Assembly: GCA_020631735.1 (NCBI GenBank)
Contig: CM036159.1
Location: 95,900,656-95,964,655 of the forward strand
Length of the DNA stretch: 64,000 nucleotides
Source of the DNA: Saccharum officinarum
Taxonomy: Eukaryota > Streptophyta > Magnoliopsida > Poales > Poaceae
Reading direction: 5' to 3'
In this document: piece after piece, positions 34,143 through 45,077 of the stretch
Position numbering within the stretch: the first letter of the stretch is position 1
How the letters are laid out: every line of letters begins with the position of its first letter
The notes under the pieces: generated by a model
What the model was told of the DNA's origin: nothing
Seen by the model: only the letters and a program-made list of their open reading frames with translations
Databases searched by the model: none
Position numbers and translations under genes: made by a program

Positions 34143-34471
34143 TTAATAATCAAAACATGCTAACTATTCATCAAGTTCTCCAGACATTCGCTAGTTAATA
34201 ATTAAAACATGCTGACTATTCACGAAGTCCTCCAGCACAAAATATGCAAGTTCTTTCGCAGTTTCACTATTTAAATGTGCCTCTGGCAGCAAATAGAGGA
34301 TGAAGGAAAATGACTCACTGTTACTAACAAGTTATTATGCAGTATATATCCAGGTAAAATGGCAAGGTCAAAACAAGAACCAGTGATGAGGTTTTCCAAA
34401 TAATTTTGCTATAAAAAAGCTATTGCATTTAAACCACCAACTTACTCTGTATAGAGAAGAGAAAGCTACAA

Positions 34472-34645
34472 GCAACAACAACAACAACAACAACAACATA
34501 GCCTTTTGTCCCAAGCAAGTTGGGTAGGCTAGAGATGAAACAAAAGAGACGAGAAACAGGGAGACACATAAAGGGACATAAAGGGCACAAGACAAAAGAT
34601 GTCACGGTTCAGGCACGTTGATTGCTAATCTCCAAGCGCTCCTGT
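34472..34645 (-). mobile_element. RTE-type LINE, 3' end, cut by assembly gap
   Basis: The (TTG)n tail (minus strand) at 34472-34499, then untranslated text almost identical to 14078-14200, then the ORF end RSAWRLAINVPEP. It runs into the gap at 34646. Confidence 0.85.
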
Positions 34646-34745
34646 NNNNNNNNNNNNNNNNNNNNNNNNNNNNNNNNNNNNNNNNNNNNNNNNNNNNNNN
34701 NNNNNNNNNNNNNNNNNNNNNNNNNNNNNNNNNNNNNNNNNNNNN
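34646..34745. other. Assembly gap (100 N)
   Basis: The left flank is RTE LINE. The true size is unknown; missing CCT4 exons could lie here. Confidence 1.
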
Positions 34746-35595
34746 TTTGTTTTTAAATAAAATACACAAGTAGTTTTTAGGGAAAACCACCACGAACTGT
34801 CAACTGATAATTCCGTACCAACATCATTAACATTTCAACTAGAAGAAAAATCAGACATTCACAAATCGAACACAACCATGAATTGCGGCTGAAAGATATC
34901 AGGACTAATCTTCATCTTGCCATAGCGTTTGTCATGTATGGCCCTTTTTTTTTTGTTGTTGTGGGGAGGACAATGCAATTTCATCCCTGCCATCGAAATG
35001 GGCATGGCACGTTTCTACTCAGGCTCAGCATCATCCACCAAGTCGCAGTTCGGCAAGGATCACATAATCAACAATTCATGTAAACGCAATTGCAATACTC
35101 CCCCAAAATCCTAAACACCAATATTAAAATCCTAACCAAACAACCGCGCGGCGAGAAAAAGGATTGGGAAGAGAATAAGCGAGACATCATACCGGGGAAG
35201 AAGCGAAAGATCGCTCTTTTCGTGGGCTGCGCATGCGGAAAAGGGAAACGGAGCTCCTCCCCTCCATGGGCTAATGGCTATTTCCTCTCTCTTTGTTTCT
35301 CTCTCATTCCCCTAGCGAAACAAACCAAACTGTGCGAGGCAGAGAGGAATGCGCTCCTCCCTCTCCCTCTCAAGCGCGCTCTAGCTGTTACCGCCTTCAA
35401 AGATAGTCCGCGCACAACTATTTTACGCTTTGCAGCACAGAGAAGAATGGCCTTGATTTTTTTTTTCTCAAAAACCAAACCTTGCGGACAGACCCATACA
35501 AGCCGATTTTTTTTATTTTAGCCGAAAAAACTAAAATATTAAAAGAACATGTCTCAAACTATTTTTTTAAAAATTAGCCTTTTTAGTCATGCCAA
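34746..35595 (-). other. Possible untranslated first exon and promoter on the minus strand
   Basis: On the minus strand, GCTTCTTCCCCG at about 35200 is followed by GTATGATGTCTCGC, a plausible donor after a GC-rich leader (about 35197-35300), with C/T-rich promoter-like sequence above. This would suit the 5' end of a gene reading toward CCT4, but no start codon or linking exon is visible. Confidence 0.25.
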
Positions 35596-35619
35596 AAGAT
35601 GTGGTACAACCAGTAACCT

Positions 35620-35912
35620 TCGTCCTGTTCACTTAGCTGATAAGTCATGGCTGAAAGTACTGTTCGCTGATTTGTTGTGAGAGAAAAATATTGGTGCAAA
35701 AATTTACTATAGCATCTCGTTTGTATTTGGTAATAATTGTCTAATTATTGACTAATTAGGCTCAAAACGTTCGTCTTATAAAGTACAACCAAATTGTGTA
35801 ATTAGTTTTTGATTTTATCCACATTTAGTACTCCATATATGTATCGCAAGTTTGATATGACGAATAATATTTTTATGTATAGTACACTTTTCAATGGATC
35901 TAAACACAGCCT
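35620..35912. mobile_element. Chimeric MITE sequence
   Basis: Left part AGTCATGGCTGAAAGTACTG with TGTTGTGAGAGAAAAATA is the end of one common grass MITE family. From about 35697 the text instead matches the MITE at 35993 (CTAATTAGGCTCAAAACGTT; GGATCTAAACACAG end at about 35911). Confidence 0.5.
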
Positions 35913-36114
35913 ATTATGCTCATGGTGATGGTGTTGACAACCCAATTCAATCCTTTTGATAATTTGCTTTCGTTCATTCCAAATACAGATACGGCTGTGT
36001 TTAGTTCCTGAATTTAGGGTGTCAAAAATTATTGTAGCATTTCGTTTGTATTCGGTAATAATTGTCCAACCGTTGACTAATTAGGCTCAAAACGTTCGTC
36101 TCGTAAAGTACAAC

Positions 36115-37001
36115 TGTTGGGTGAAAAGTTCAGGTCAGACGACACAATTCACACAATCATCAGAAAAATTTCATCAAGACAAAATTGCGTGCAAAGTTGC
36201 ATTCATTTCTCTCCTCCCCACTGTACATGTCAGAGGGGTATTTATAGGGCCCCAGTCTTCGTATTTTACATAAAATGACTATTATGCCCTTAACCTAAAT
36301 ATTTACAACTCTTTTTGATTATGAGGGCGAAGTGGTAATTTTCTCTTTCTAAACATTCATTCTTCTATTTCCAGTCTCTAGTTTTCCTGATCTTCTTTCA
36401 AACTTTAGGCCCCGTTTGGTTTGGAGGAGTTAAAGTTTAACTCTCATCACATCAATGTTCCCTCAAATGCATGGAGTACTAAATGTAGATTAATTGCATG
36501 CATGTCGGCACAGATTAGGAGTAATTTACGAGACAAATCTATTAAGCCTAATTAGTCCAAGATTGCAACTTTTTGTCAAATAAGACGAAAATGCTACAGT
36601 GTTTGTTAAACTTTAACATCCAAACCAACCAGGGCCTTAGTTGGTTCTTCAACTCTTTAGAATTTTAGACAAAGTCGAACTTCTGTCTTCGAAGTTGATC
36701 TTTTATATAGCGAAGCCAAACTTTGTCTTCGCTCTAATTGTGGTCTTCTGATTTCTGCTCTTCTTTTGACTTCGTCGGTCAGCGAAGTTAGTTTTCATAA
36801 CAGCGAAGTCAAATCTTCACCTTCGCTTGAATCTTGCTTTTTGGTCTCTTACTTCTTGGCGAAGTTAGATTTTTCCTTGTGATGTGAAAAATGTCTTCGC
36901 CTTCCTTATTTCCTGCAACAAAATATTGTTATAAAGTTTTATAGTCTTTTCTACTCCAGAGTTTGGGGCTGTGTTTTTATGGTGAAGTTGAATCCCCAAC
37001 A
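36115..37001 (-). repeat. 3' LTR (887 bp including a Tourist MITE)
   Basis: Without the MITE at 36408-36636 it matches 46856-47509, with a few percent divergence by eye. A minus-strand TATA box (CCCTATAAATAC) is at about 36238-36249. Confidence 0.9.
36408..36636. mobile_element. Tourist MITE inserted in the 3' LTR
   Basis: Ends GGCCCCGTTTGGTTTGG and CCAAACCAACCAGGGCC with TTA at 36405-36407 and 36637-36639. The partner LTR at about 47150 has the empty site ACTTTAGTTGG. Confidence 0.9.
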
Positions 37002-37187
37002 GCAGCCCCTCGCGGACGAAGGCCTACTCCAAAGGTCTGAATTCCGCGAAGTTTGAATTTCAAACGAAGACAAAACATCGTCCCAAACTTTGGAGTTGGC
37101 CGTAAGTTTGAAGGATATTTTACTTTCTGAACTTGTAACGGTCAAGTTTGACCAAAGACGTTTAGTTTGACTCGAAGTCGCCTATAT

Positions 37188-37199
37188 ATACTGCGGTGA
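37188..37199 (+). promoter_or_regulatory. Putative TATA box of the plus-strand gene in the retrotransposon
   Basis: CCTATATATACTGCGG lies about 200 bp upstream of the first coding codons and outside the LTR, in the orientation of the opposite-strand gene. A donor-like GAAGGTAAGTG at about 37327 suggests an untranslated first exon. Confidence 0.5.
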
Positions 37200-37399
37200 C
37201 TCCTCCTGCTTTTTCTATTTTATCGAAGACGGGGAGGTATTGTTGTTTGATTCTTTGACGCGAAGTCGATTTTTGCTGTGAAGTCGGATTTGTTGCAAAG
37301 TGTTCTGCTTTTGTGAGGGTAATTTTGAAGGTAAGTGTTTTTACTTATTTCCGATTTCTTGCTATTTGAATTTCTGTTTATTGTTATCATTTATTTATT

Positions 37400-39275
37400 T
37401 TGTCGGAGTTGTCTGATCTAGAGAAAATTGCCTCTGAAAATTCTCCGTTGGGTTCTAATCAATCTGACTCTGGAGAAGATTTGCCTGATGTTTCTGCATC
37501 AGAGTCTGAACTGATTGGTGATGACACAAAATCTTTAAATTTTGGTAAGACTTTGATAGATGAAGCTGAGTTGGATTGGTTGGTTAAAAATAGGATGCTA
37601 GAAAAAGCTGATGCCAGGTTGCCCTCTGATGATGAAATGGTTCCTAAGCCTAAACCTTATGAGTATGTTGTTTTTCGATATCAGTTTACAGCTGGTCTTC
37701 GTATGCCATGTCAAGATTTCCTTGAAGAGATTCTGAAGGCATATAATATTGAAATTCATCATCTAACTCCAAACGGAATAGCGAAGATTGCACTTTTTAT
37801 TTGGACAGTGAAGTCTCAAAGAGAGAACTTGGATATTGGTGCTTTTTGCCCTCTTCATGAAATGCATACACAATTCAGGAACAAGAATGTTGATGGCAGA
37901 AGTATTATGAAGTATTTTGGTTGCTGCAGTTTCAAGCCTGCTCGAGGTGCTAAACAGATTTCTCCAGCTTCAAAGAACAAGTGGGCTGAAAATTGGTACC
38001 GTTATTGGTTTTATCATTCAGTTCCTCTTGTCGAAGAAAGGGATGATTCTAGAAGGATTATGAAAAGATATCCTTAGCTGCGAAGATGAGTAAGAATGTC
38101 TTTGTTTGTAAACCGGAGTTTCCCAGCTCGAAGAGTTCAAGAACTTGTGAGAAAGTTTACAAAATTGCTGCTAGTATGCAAAGTGCTCGTGATCTCTGTG
38201 AAGAATACATCGCAGCTCGGATTTGGCCGTTAAGGAAAGGTTGGAGTTTTATTCGTTTTCATGAAAAAATGGTGAGGGGGAAAAGTTATCTTTTTCCAGA
38301 TAACGAATCATTTCGCCCAAAGAAATATTCTCAAGATGCACAATTCGTGTCTGTTGTAGAAACTAAAGCAGTTGAGATTCTTGGTAAATTTCTGAAGAAA
38401 GAGAAAGATTTGATGGACAAGATTTTAGGAAAAGATTATAAACGGTTAAACAGAATTTTTGATATTGCACAGATTAAGTATGGTGAAAGACCTCTACCTA
38501 CTTATACTCGTACATTAAAACCGAGTATAGAAAATGTGACGAAGAAGAAAGAGCTGGTGGTCAACTTAGCAAGAAAATTGCGAAGAAGAAGAAGATTGCT
38601 ACATCTTCTGGTTATGAAAAACATGAAGGAGATGGTGAAGAAATGGGTCCAGAGACTCTTAGCCAGTTAGCTCGTGATGAAGAGGTAGGATGATTAGTTT
38701 AGTTTTTAATTCTAGTGGGTTGACTCCGCTAATGTTGACTCCGCTTGGTGATTGTTTCCAGAATTTGGAGGCCAATATTCATTCTGATGTTAATTTGGGC
38801 GAAGCTATTTTGTCTTCGTCTCAGATTAATGTTGGCGAAGATATTTTGTCCTCTCCGGTTGCTGGCGTTCAGGTTGCTGTTGGTGCTGCCGCTGCTGAAG
38901 ATGTTGTTTTAGAATCACAAGAGGAAGGTGAGATTGCTATTTTGACTTCGCAGGAGACTGTCGGACCGTCTTCTCAGAGGTTTGCGGCTGAAACACCCTC
39001 AAGGATTGTAGGAGTTGTGTCACCTCCCAAGGTTGTGACAGAAGGAAATATTGTTTTGGGAGGTGGACTAGTGGAGACTGGAGCTCCAAAAGTTAGGGTT
39101 CTTAAGGCTAAGGGTACCACTACTGTCAATTTTAATTTTGATGAATCTGATGATGATGTTTTTGATGAAGAAGCCGAAATTGCTCGTGCTTCTCGTCTTT
39201 CTGAATCCATAATTGATGTAAATACTGGTGAGAAAGTTGCATGTCGTCTTGAAAAGGGAGTTACTACAGGTAATT

Positions 39276-39364
<89 letters not shown>

Positions 39365-40765
39365 GTACTTTTTATATTTGTCTTTTAACTTTGGTTACTG
39401 ACTTGTGGTTTGATTTTGTGCAGAGGAATTTTTTTCAGACTCTTCGTCTCATAGAGAGACAACTGTGGATATTGGGAAGATGAAGGAAGTTGCCCAGAAA
39501 CCTTCTACCCTAGCTGAAATTTTAGAAACCGTTCCTGATGGAGTTGATCCCGCTGCTTATAAACGCTGTATGGAATACTGCCAAGCTCAAGGTGTGAATT
39601 TAGACACTTTCAAATTTATTGGGATTGGTTTGGATAAACTTCGTATTATGCCAAAGAAGCCAGAATTAAAGTTGTCAAAGTGCATTGATGATGCCTTCGC
39701 AGTTCCTGATGCGGAGGCTGAACTTGTTGGTAAATCTTCACTTGAGTTGACAGACGTCAGTGTTTCTATAATTTATAAGGTTCGAAAAAAGTTTTCTTTG
39801 ATTTCATTGTTTAAATTTAGTTAAACTTTTTATGTTGATTTGTGATATATGTTTGACTTCGCATAATTTTTTTTGTTTTTGTAGAATGCTCTTTTGCAAA
39901 GGAGCTTGCGTAAATCAATTGAAGATGATGCGAACAATGCAGCACTTCGCGAGAAGGGTCTTGTTGAAGAGATTAAATCTTTGAAATCTCAACTGGCTGC
40001 TAAAGAGAAAGAAAGGATAGAGACAGTTGAAGCTCTTCATAATATGGAGTCTAGGTGTATTTCTGTTGGAGCCAAGCTTGAAACGAAGATTGAGGATTAT
40101 GATAATTTGAAAAAGGAACTTGAGAAAGTTGTGAGGGAGAAAAATTATGTTGAGAAGAAATCTTCTGAAAAGGATCAAATTTTTCATAATAAGTGTAATC
40201 GCTTATGGGAGCTTTGCAAAAATTGTTATGACAAATTTGGAGCGAAGCCTGAGGATCCTTGTTGGGAGCTTAGAGAATTTGATCCATTTTTTGCTTGGTT
40301 GTGTCGTCAGTATGAAGATCTGCCAACTGTTATCCAGACTAGCGCGGATTTGAGTTGTATTTATGCAACTCGTGCGCTTTTTCATCTAATGAAAGAGGCA
40401 AAGGATACTTTGTATGAACAAATATTGAACAAGGACTATAAGTTTCCTTCTGTGGAGCAATTGAGTCAGGTTACTTTTCGGACTCAATTGCTCTGCAAGA
40501 AATATTTTAATCAGTATTGGAACATGGGTGGAAGGGAGAATGCTTTTCTGAAGGCAAAGAAGAAGATGGAGAAGGTTGGGTTGGAAATTTTATTGACTCT
40601 TTTTTTATTATATACATGTATATATTTTTTTGTACTAATATTTTGTTTTGTTTTTTGCAGCAGCTTAAAAAAGAGATTGCTACTGATGAGAAGGTGCAAA
40701 GGGAGCAAGACAAACATGAAGAAGAAAATGCAAGAGATGATGATGTTGGTGACCACCCGTTTTAG
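37400..40765 (+). pseudogene. Spliced opposite-strand gene of the Tat-like element (gypsy-type transposon domain, PF04195-like)
   Basis: Exons on the plus strand: 37400-38684, 38762-39269, 39424-39779, 39885-40574 and 40661-40765. Junctions after the first exon keep frame (for example VTT-EEFFSDSS across 39269/39424 and SIIYK-NALLQRS across 39779/39885), with GT..AG introns. Exon 1 begins SELSDLEKIASENSPLG at a TTG where ATG is expected, and contains the domain VVFRYQFTAGLRMPCQDFLE..LTPNGIAKIALFIW typical of putative gypsy-type transposon proteins. Later exons have an acidic region and a coiled coil (KSLKSQLAAKEKERIETVEA) and end DDDVGDHPF. Two frameshifts lie in exon 1 (about 38073 and 38535), so this copy is probably inactive or has sequence errors. 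The protein has no known activity; it is the additional ORF known in Tat-lineage elements. Confidence 0.75.
39280..39359. repeat. (AT)n microsatellite in intron 2 of the opposite-strand gene
   Basis: About 80 bp of perfect AT repeats just inside the donor of the 39270-39423 intron. Confidence 0.98.
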
Positions 40766-40854
40766 TTAGTCTTGAAGTTAGTTAGTTTTAGTTTTTTTAT
40801 TGTGGGGTGAGACTTGCTATGCTATTTGACATCTGTAATATATTTAAACTTAGC

Positions 40855-41344
40855 AGGATGGAGTGGGTGTTTTGCCATTGCTAATGTGTAAGGATAACTT
40901 TGTCGTTGATCCTTCGCTATGGTTGGAGTATGCGACTAATGAGGTGGATCCTACGTTTGATACTTTTGTTAAACGTAAGCTGCTGTGATAATTATGTTCT
41001 GAAATTTTGTCTTTTGGTCGTTGTAGTTTATTTGCTGATGAAGTGTTGATTTTAGATTTTGAATGTAAAAATTTTATTACTGGGAACAAGAAATGTTGTT
41101 TGCCACAAATTGTTGACTTTAGCGGAGTTTCTCAGGTAGATTATTGTGGCACTAGTTTTTTTTTGTAGTAATAATTTGTGAAGTAATTGTGGCGTTCTGT
41201 ATTTTCCAGTCATCATGTTCGAGTGCTTCGCCAAGTTGTGTCTCTGAAGAATTTCTACGGTGCAAAGTTGATGAAGTGTTAGATAGGGTTGTTGAAGAGT
41301 TTATTAGCGAAGTTGCATTTTTTGTTGCTTTGGAAAGCAAGTAA
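40855..41344 (+). pseudogene. Further spliced exons 3' of the opposite-strand gene
   Basis: Three exon-like pieces with good borders: about 40855-40974 (after AACTTAGCAG; DGVGVLPLLMCKDNFVVDPS then LWLEYATNEVDPTFDTFVK), about 41029-41133 (after GTTGTAG; FADEVLILDFECKNFITGNK), and about 41211-41344 (after TTTTCCAG; CSSASPSCVSEEFLRCKVDE, ending VAFFVALESK and TAA). No start codon is visible and the splice to the upstream gene could not be fixed, because that frame stops at 40765. They may be the last exons of a longer or alternative transcript. No domain recognised. Confidence 0.45.
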
Positions 41345-41459
41345 TTGTAACTTTTGTTGTGATCTTTTTTATGTAATAAATTATTTTGCTTTCATGGTGG
41401 AAATAAGAATGTCTCAGAATTGTCTAATAGATTCTGCTTTAGAAATTATAATTCTCCTT

Positions 41460-42960
41460 AATGAATTTGAAAACGTTGTCCCCTTAACTTTTTAGCGTAG
41501 GCGACGCGTAGACTTCGTTTTTTAAAGTCAAATTTTATCTTGGTGAATTTGAAAACGTCGTCCCCTTACTTTTTAGCGAAGGCGACGCGTAGACTTTGTT
41601 TTTTTAAAGTCACATTTTATCTTGACGAATTTGAAAACGTTGTTCCCTTACTTTTTTAGCGAAGGCGACGCATAGACTTCATTTTTTAAAGTCAAATTTC
41701 ATTTTGATGAATTTGAAAACGCCGTTTCCTTACTTTTTAGCGAAGGCGACGCATAGACTTCATTTTTTAAAGTCAAATTTCATTTTGGTGAATTTGAAAA
41801 CGCCGTCCCCTTACTTTTTAAGCGAAGGCGATGAATTGACTTCGTATTTTCTGAAATCAAATTTCACTTAGGTAAATTTGAAAACACCATCCCCTTACTT
41901 TTTAAGCAAAGGCGATGAATTGACTTCGTATTTTCTGAAATCAAATTTCACTTAGGTAAATTTGAAAACACCGTCCCCTTACTTTTTAAGCGAAGGCGAT
42001 GAATTGACTTCGTATTTTGTGAAGTCAAATTTTTACCTTAGTGATGAAGTCAAAATTTACCTGACTTCATTTTTGAAGTCAAAATTTACCTTAGTGAATT
42101 TGAAAATATTATTCGCTCTTTCTGGCAAAGATTACATGCAGACTTTATTTTTGAAGTCGAAATTCACCTTAGTGAATTTGAAAATAGTATTCGCTCTTTC
42201 TGGCGAAGTTAACATGCAGAGTTCATTTTTTAAGTCGAAATTCACCTTAGTAAATTTTAAAAATAGTATTCGCTCTTTTTGGCGAAGTTAACATGCAAAT
42301 TTCATTTTTGAAGTCGAAATTCACCTTAGTGAATTTTAAAAATAGTATTCGCTCTTTTTTGGCGAAGTTAACATGCAGACTTCATTTTTGAAGTCGAAAT
42401 TCACCTTAGTGAATTTTAAAAATAGTATTCACTCTTTTTGGCGAAGTTAACCTGCAGACTTCTTTTTTGAAATCGAAATTCACCTTAGTGAATTTGAAAA
42501 TATTATTCGCTCTTTCTGGCGAAGATAACATGTAGACTTCATTTTTGAAGTCAAAATTCACCTTAGTGAATATGAAATATTGTTCGCTCTTTTTGGCGAA
42601 GATAACATGCAGACTTCATTTTTGAAGTCGAAATTCACCTTAGTGAATTTTTAAAATAGTATTCGCTCTTTTTGGCAAAGTTAACATGCATACTTTATTT
42701 TTCAAGTCGAAATTCACCTTAGTGAATTTGAAAATATTATTCGCTCTTTCTGGCGAAGATAACATGCAGACTTCATTTTTGAAGTCAAAATTCACCTTAG
42801 TGAATTTGAAATATTATTCGCTCTTTTTGGCGAAGATAACATGCAGACTTCATTTTTAAAGTCAAAATTCACCTTAGTGAATATGAAATATTATTCGCTC
42901 TTTTTGGCGAAGATAACATGCAGACTTTATTTTTGAAGTCAAAATTCATCTTAGTGGATA
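41460..42960. repeat. Tandem array of roughly 80-bp units (about 18 copies) in the Tat 3' untranslated region
   Basis: Each unit contains GTGAATTTGAAAA, a TTCGCTCTTT or TCCCCTTACTTTTT segment, GGCGAAG, and GACTTCATTTTTGAAGTC. Units near 41460-42000 belong to one subtype (CCCCTTACTTTTTAGCG) and those from about 42060 to another (TATTCGCTCTTTTTGGCG). The inner GACTTCA..TGAAGTC is palindromic. Confidence 0.9.
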
Positions 42961-43019
42961 TATTTTATGATTCTTTTGATAGGTTAGCATCGTTTTTTCT
43001 TGTTCGAATAATGATGCTA

Positions 43020-45010
43020 CCTACTTTGGGTGTTTGGCCGATATATGAGTATATTTAAAGTATACTCTTCGGCTGCTCCAGCCCCTGCGAAGTCCCATGC
43101 GCCATCGCAATATATTATCCATTCTGATTTCTTCTTGTCTTCTCTTGAACTTTGGGAGGTGTCCAATCTACTATGAAGTCTGCTAAGACTTGAGATTTTA
43201 TTGATGTTCTCTTTTCAAAGTCTATAAAATGTTGAGATAATTCTGCTGCCCATTTTCTTAGTCTTCCTGTTGTTCTGTAACTTTGTAAGACTTCTTTCAG
43301 GGGGTAATTTGTGAGAACTCTGATTTTGTGGACCTGAAAGTAGTGATTCAACTTTCTTGATGCTATTAAAACTGTGTATGCGATTTTCTCAATCTCAGAG
43401 TAGTATACTTTTGACCCAGATAATGCTTCTGAAACATAGTAGACTGGTACTTGATATTTTGAATGATTTGTTTCTTGTTCTTGGACTAGTACTGCACTTA
43501 CTGCTGTTTCTGTGGCGGAGACATATAATAGCAATGGTGAGATCAATGTGTTTGGCTGTAGTAGATTTTTTTTATTTCTTCAAATGCATGCTGCTGCGAA
43601 GGTCCCCATACGAAGTCTCTTTTGGATCCTTTAAGTGCCTGAAATATTGGTAAGCTTCGTTCTGCTGATTTTGAGATGAATCTGTTTAAAGCTGCAAGTC
43701 TTCCAGTCAATTTTTAAACATCTTTTATGTTTTAAGGAATTCTCATGTTCAAAATTGCTTGAACTTTGTCTGGGTTTGGATCTATCCTTTTTGTTGATAC
43801 AATGTAGCCTAAGATTTTTTCTTTCTGTACTCCGAAGGTGCATTTTTTGGGATTTAGTTTCAAATTTCATTTTCTCATATTTGAGAATGTTTCTTGGAGG
43901 TCTTGAACATGATCTTGTCTTTTCTTGCTCTTGACAACTATGTCGTCGACATAAGCTAGCAAAAAAATTTTTGCCAATCTGACTTTTGAGCACTGTTGAA
44001 GTCATCCTGACAAATGTTATGCCTGCATTGCGAAGCCCCTCTGTCATTCTTACAAAGCAGTATGTTCCAAATGGTGTGATAAAACTTGTAAATTCGTCAT
44101 CTTCTTTTCTCATCCAGATTTGATGATATCTAGCTGCTTGATCAACTAGTGTGTCGATTCTTGGTAGTGGAAAATTATCTTTTGGACATGCTTTGTTGAG
44201 ATCTGTAAAATCGATACACATTCACCATTTTTCGTTCTTTTTCTTGACCATGACGATATTTGCTAGCCAAGTTGTGAATTGGACTTCTCTTATAACTTTA
44301 GCATCTAGCAACCTTTGGACTTCGGCTTTTGCAGCTTGTATTCTGTCTTCAGCTAATTTTCTCAGTTTTTGCTTTTTTGGTCTGAAATTTGGATTGATGT
44401 CGAGTTTGTGCTCGATTATATCTCTACTGACTCCTCCTAAATCAAGTGATGTCCATGCGAAGACATCTTTGTTGCTTTGAAGAAATTCTATGAGTCTGTT
44501 TTCTTCTTCTTGAGAAAGTCATGTCCCTATGATTACTTGTTTGTCTGGGACTAATGAGTCAAGAGGTACTTTCTTTGTTTCTTCGACTGCTTTAGCGTTT
44601 GCTTGTGGCTTCGTATTTTCTGTTTCTTCTTTCTCTTCTTCCTTGATTGTATGAACATTTTTCCGACCAGGAGTGTATTCTTTTTCAATGTTTCTTGCTT
44701 CGGTTTAATCTCCATAGACTGTGATAACTCCATTTATTGCAGGCATCTTCATACATAAGTAAGAGTAGCTTATTACTGCCTCAAATGCATTCAGAGTTCT
44801 CCTTCCAAAAAGTGTGTTATAAGGATAATGGATGTCCACCACATCAAATGCAATTTGCTCTGTTCTTGCATTATTTACTGTTTCAAATGATACAAGAAGA
44901 ACTATTCTTCCTATTGAGTGAATTGGCTTCCCACCGAAGCCGTAGAGTGGGTGCTCAGCTCTTCCTAAAAGTTTGCGATCAATTTTTGTGGCATCAATTG
45001 TTGCTGTGAA
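43020..45010 (-). pseudogene. Degenerate protease, reverse transcriptase and RNase H of the Tat-like element
   Basis: Minus-strand pieces in order: protease-end residues such as FGGKPIHSIGRIVLLVSFET and FDVVDIHYPYNTLFGRRTLN (about 45000-44790); reverse transcriptase with FTDLNKACPKDNFPLPRID (about 44210) and, in a shifted frame, the catalytic AYVDDIVVKSKKR (about 43960-43920); RNase H with LLLYVSATETAVSAVLVQEQ and YFQVHKIRVLTNYPLKEVLQ (43546-43115), then WIIYCDGAWDFAGAGAA (about 43125-43065). Multiple frameshifts and stops are present. After this second RNase H start, the sequence enters the tandem array; no HHCC finger or DDE integrase core is visible. Confidence 0.75.
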
Positions 45011-45077
45011 TATAATGTCTGCAGAACTTTCACCATCAACTATAATTTTTGAGACAGCTCATCCATCAATATTTGCT

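Noticed and set aside
39277..39388. Proteins made of alternating Tyr and Ile
   Set aside because: Translation of the (AT)n microsatellite in an intron; not coding.
41460..42960. CRISPR-like regular repeat array
   Set aside because: Units are contiguous, with no unique spacers, and lie in a plant retrotransposon; this is a satellite-like tandem array.
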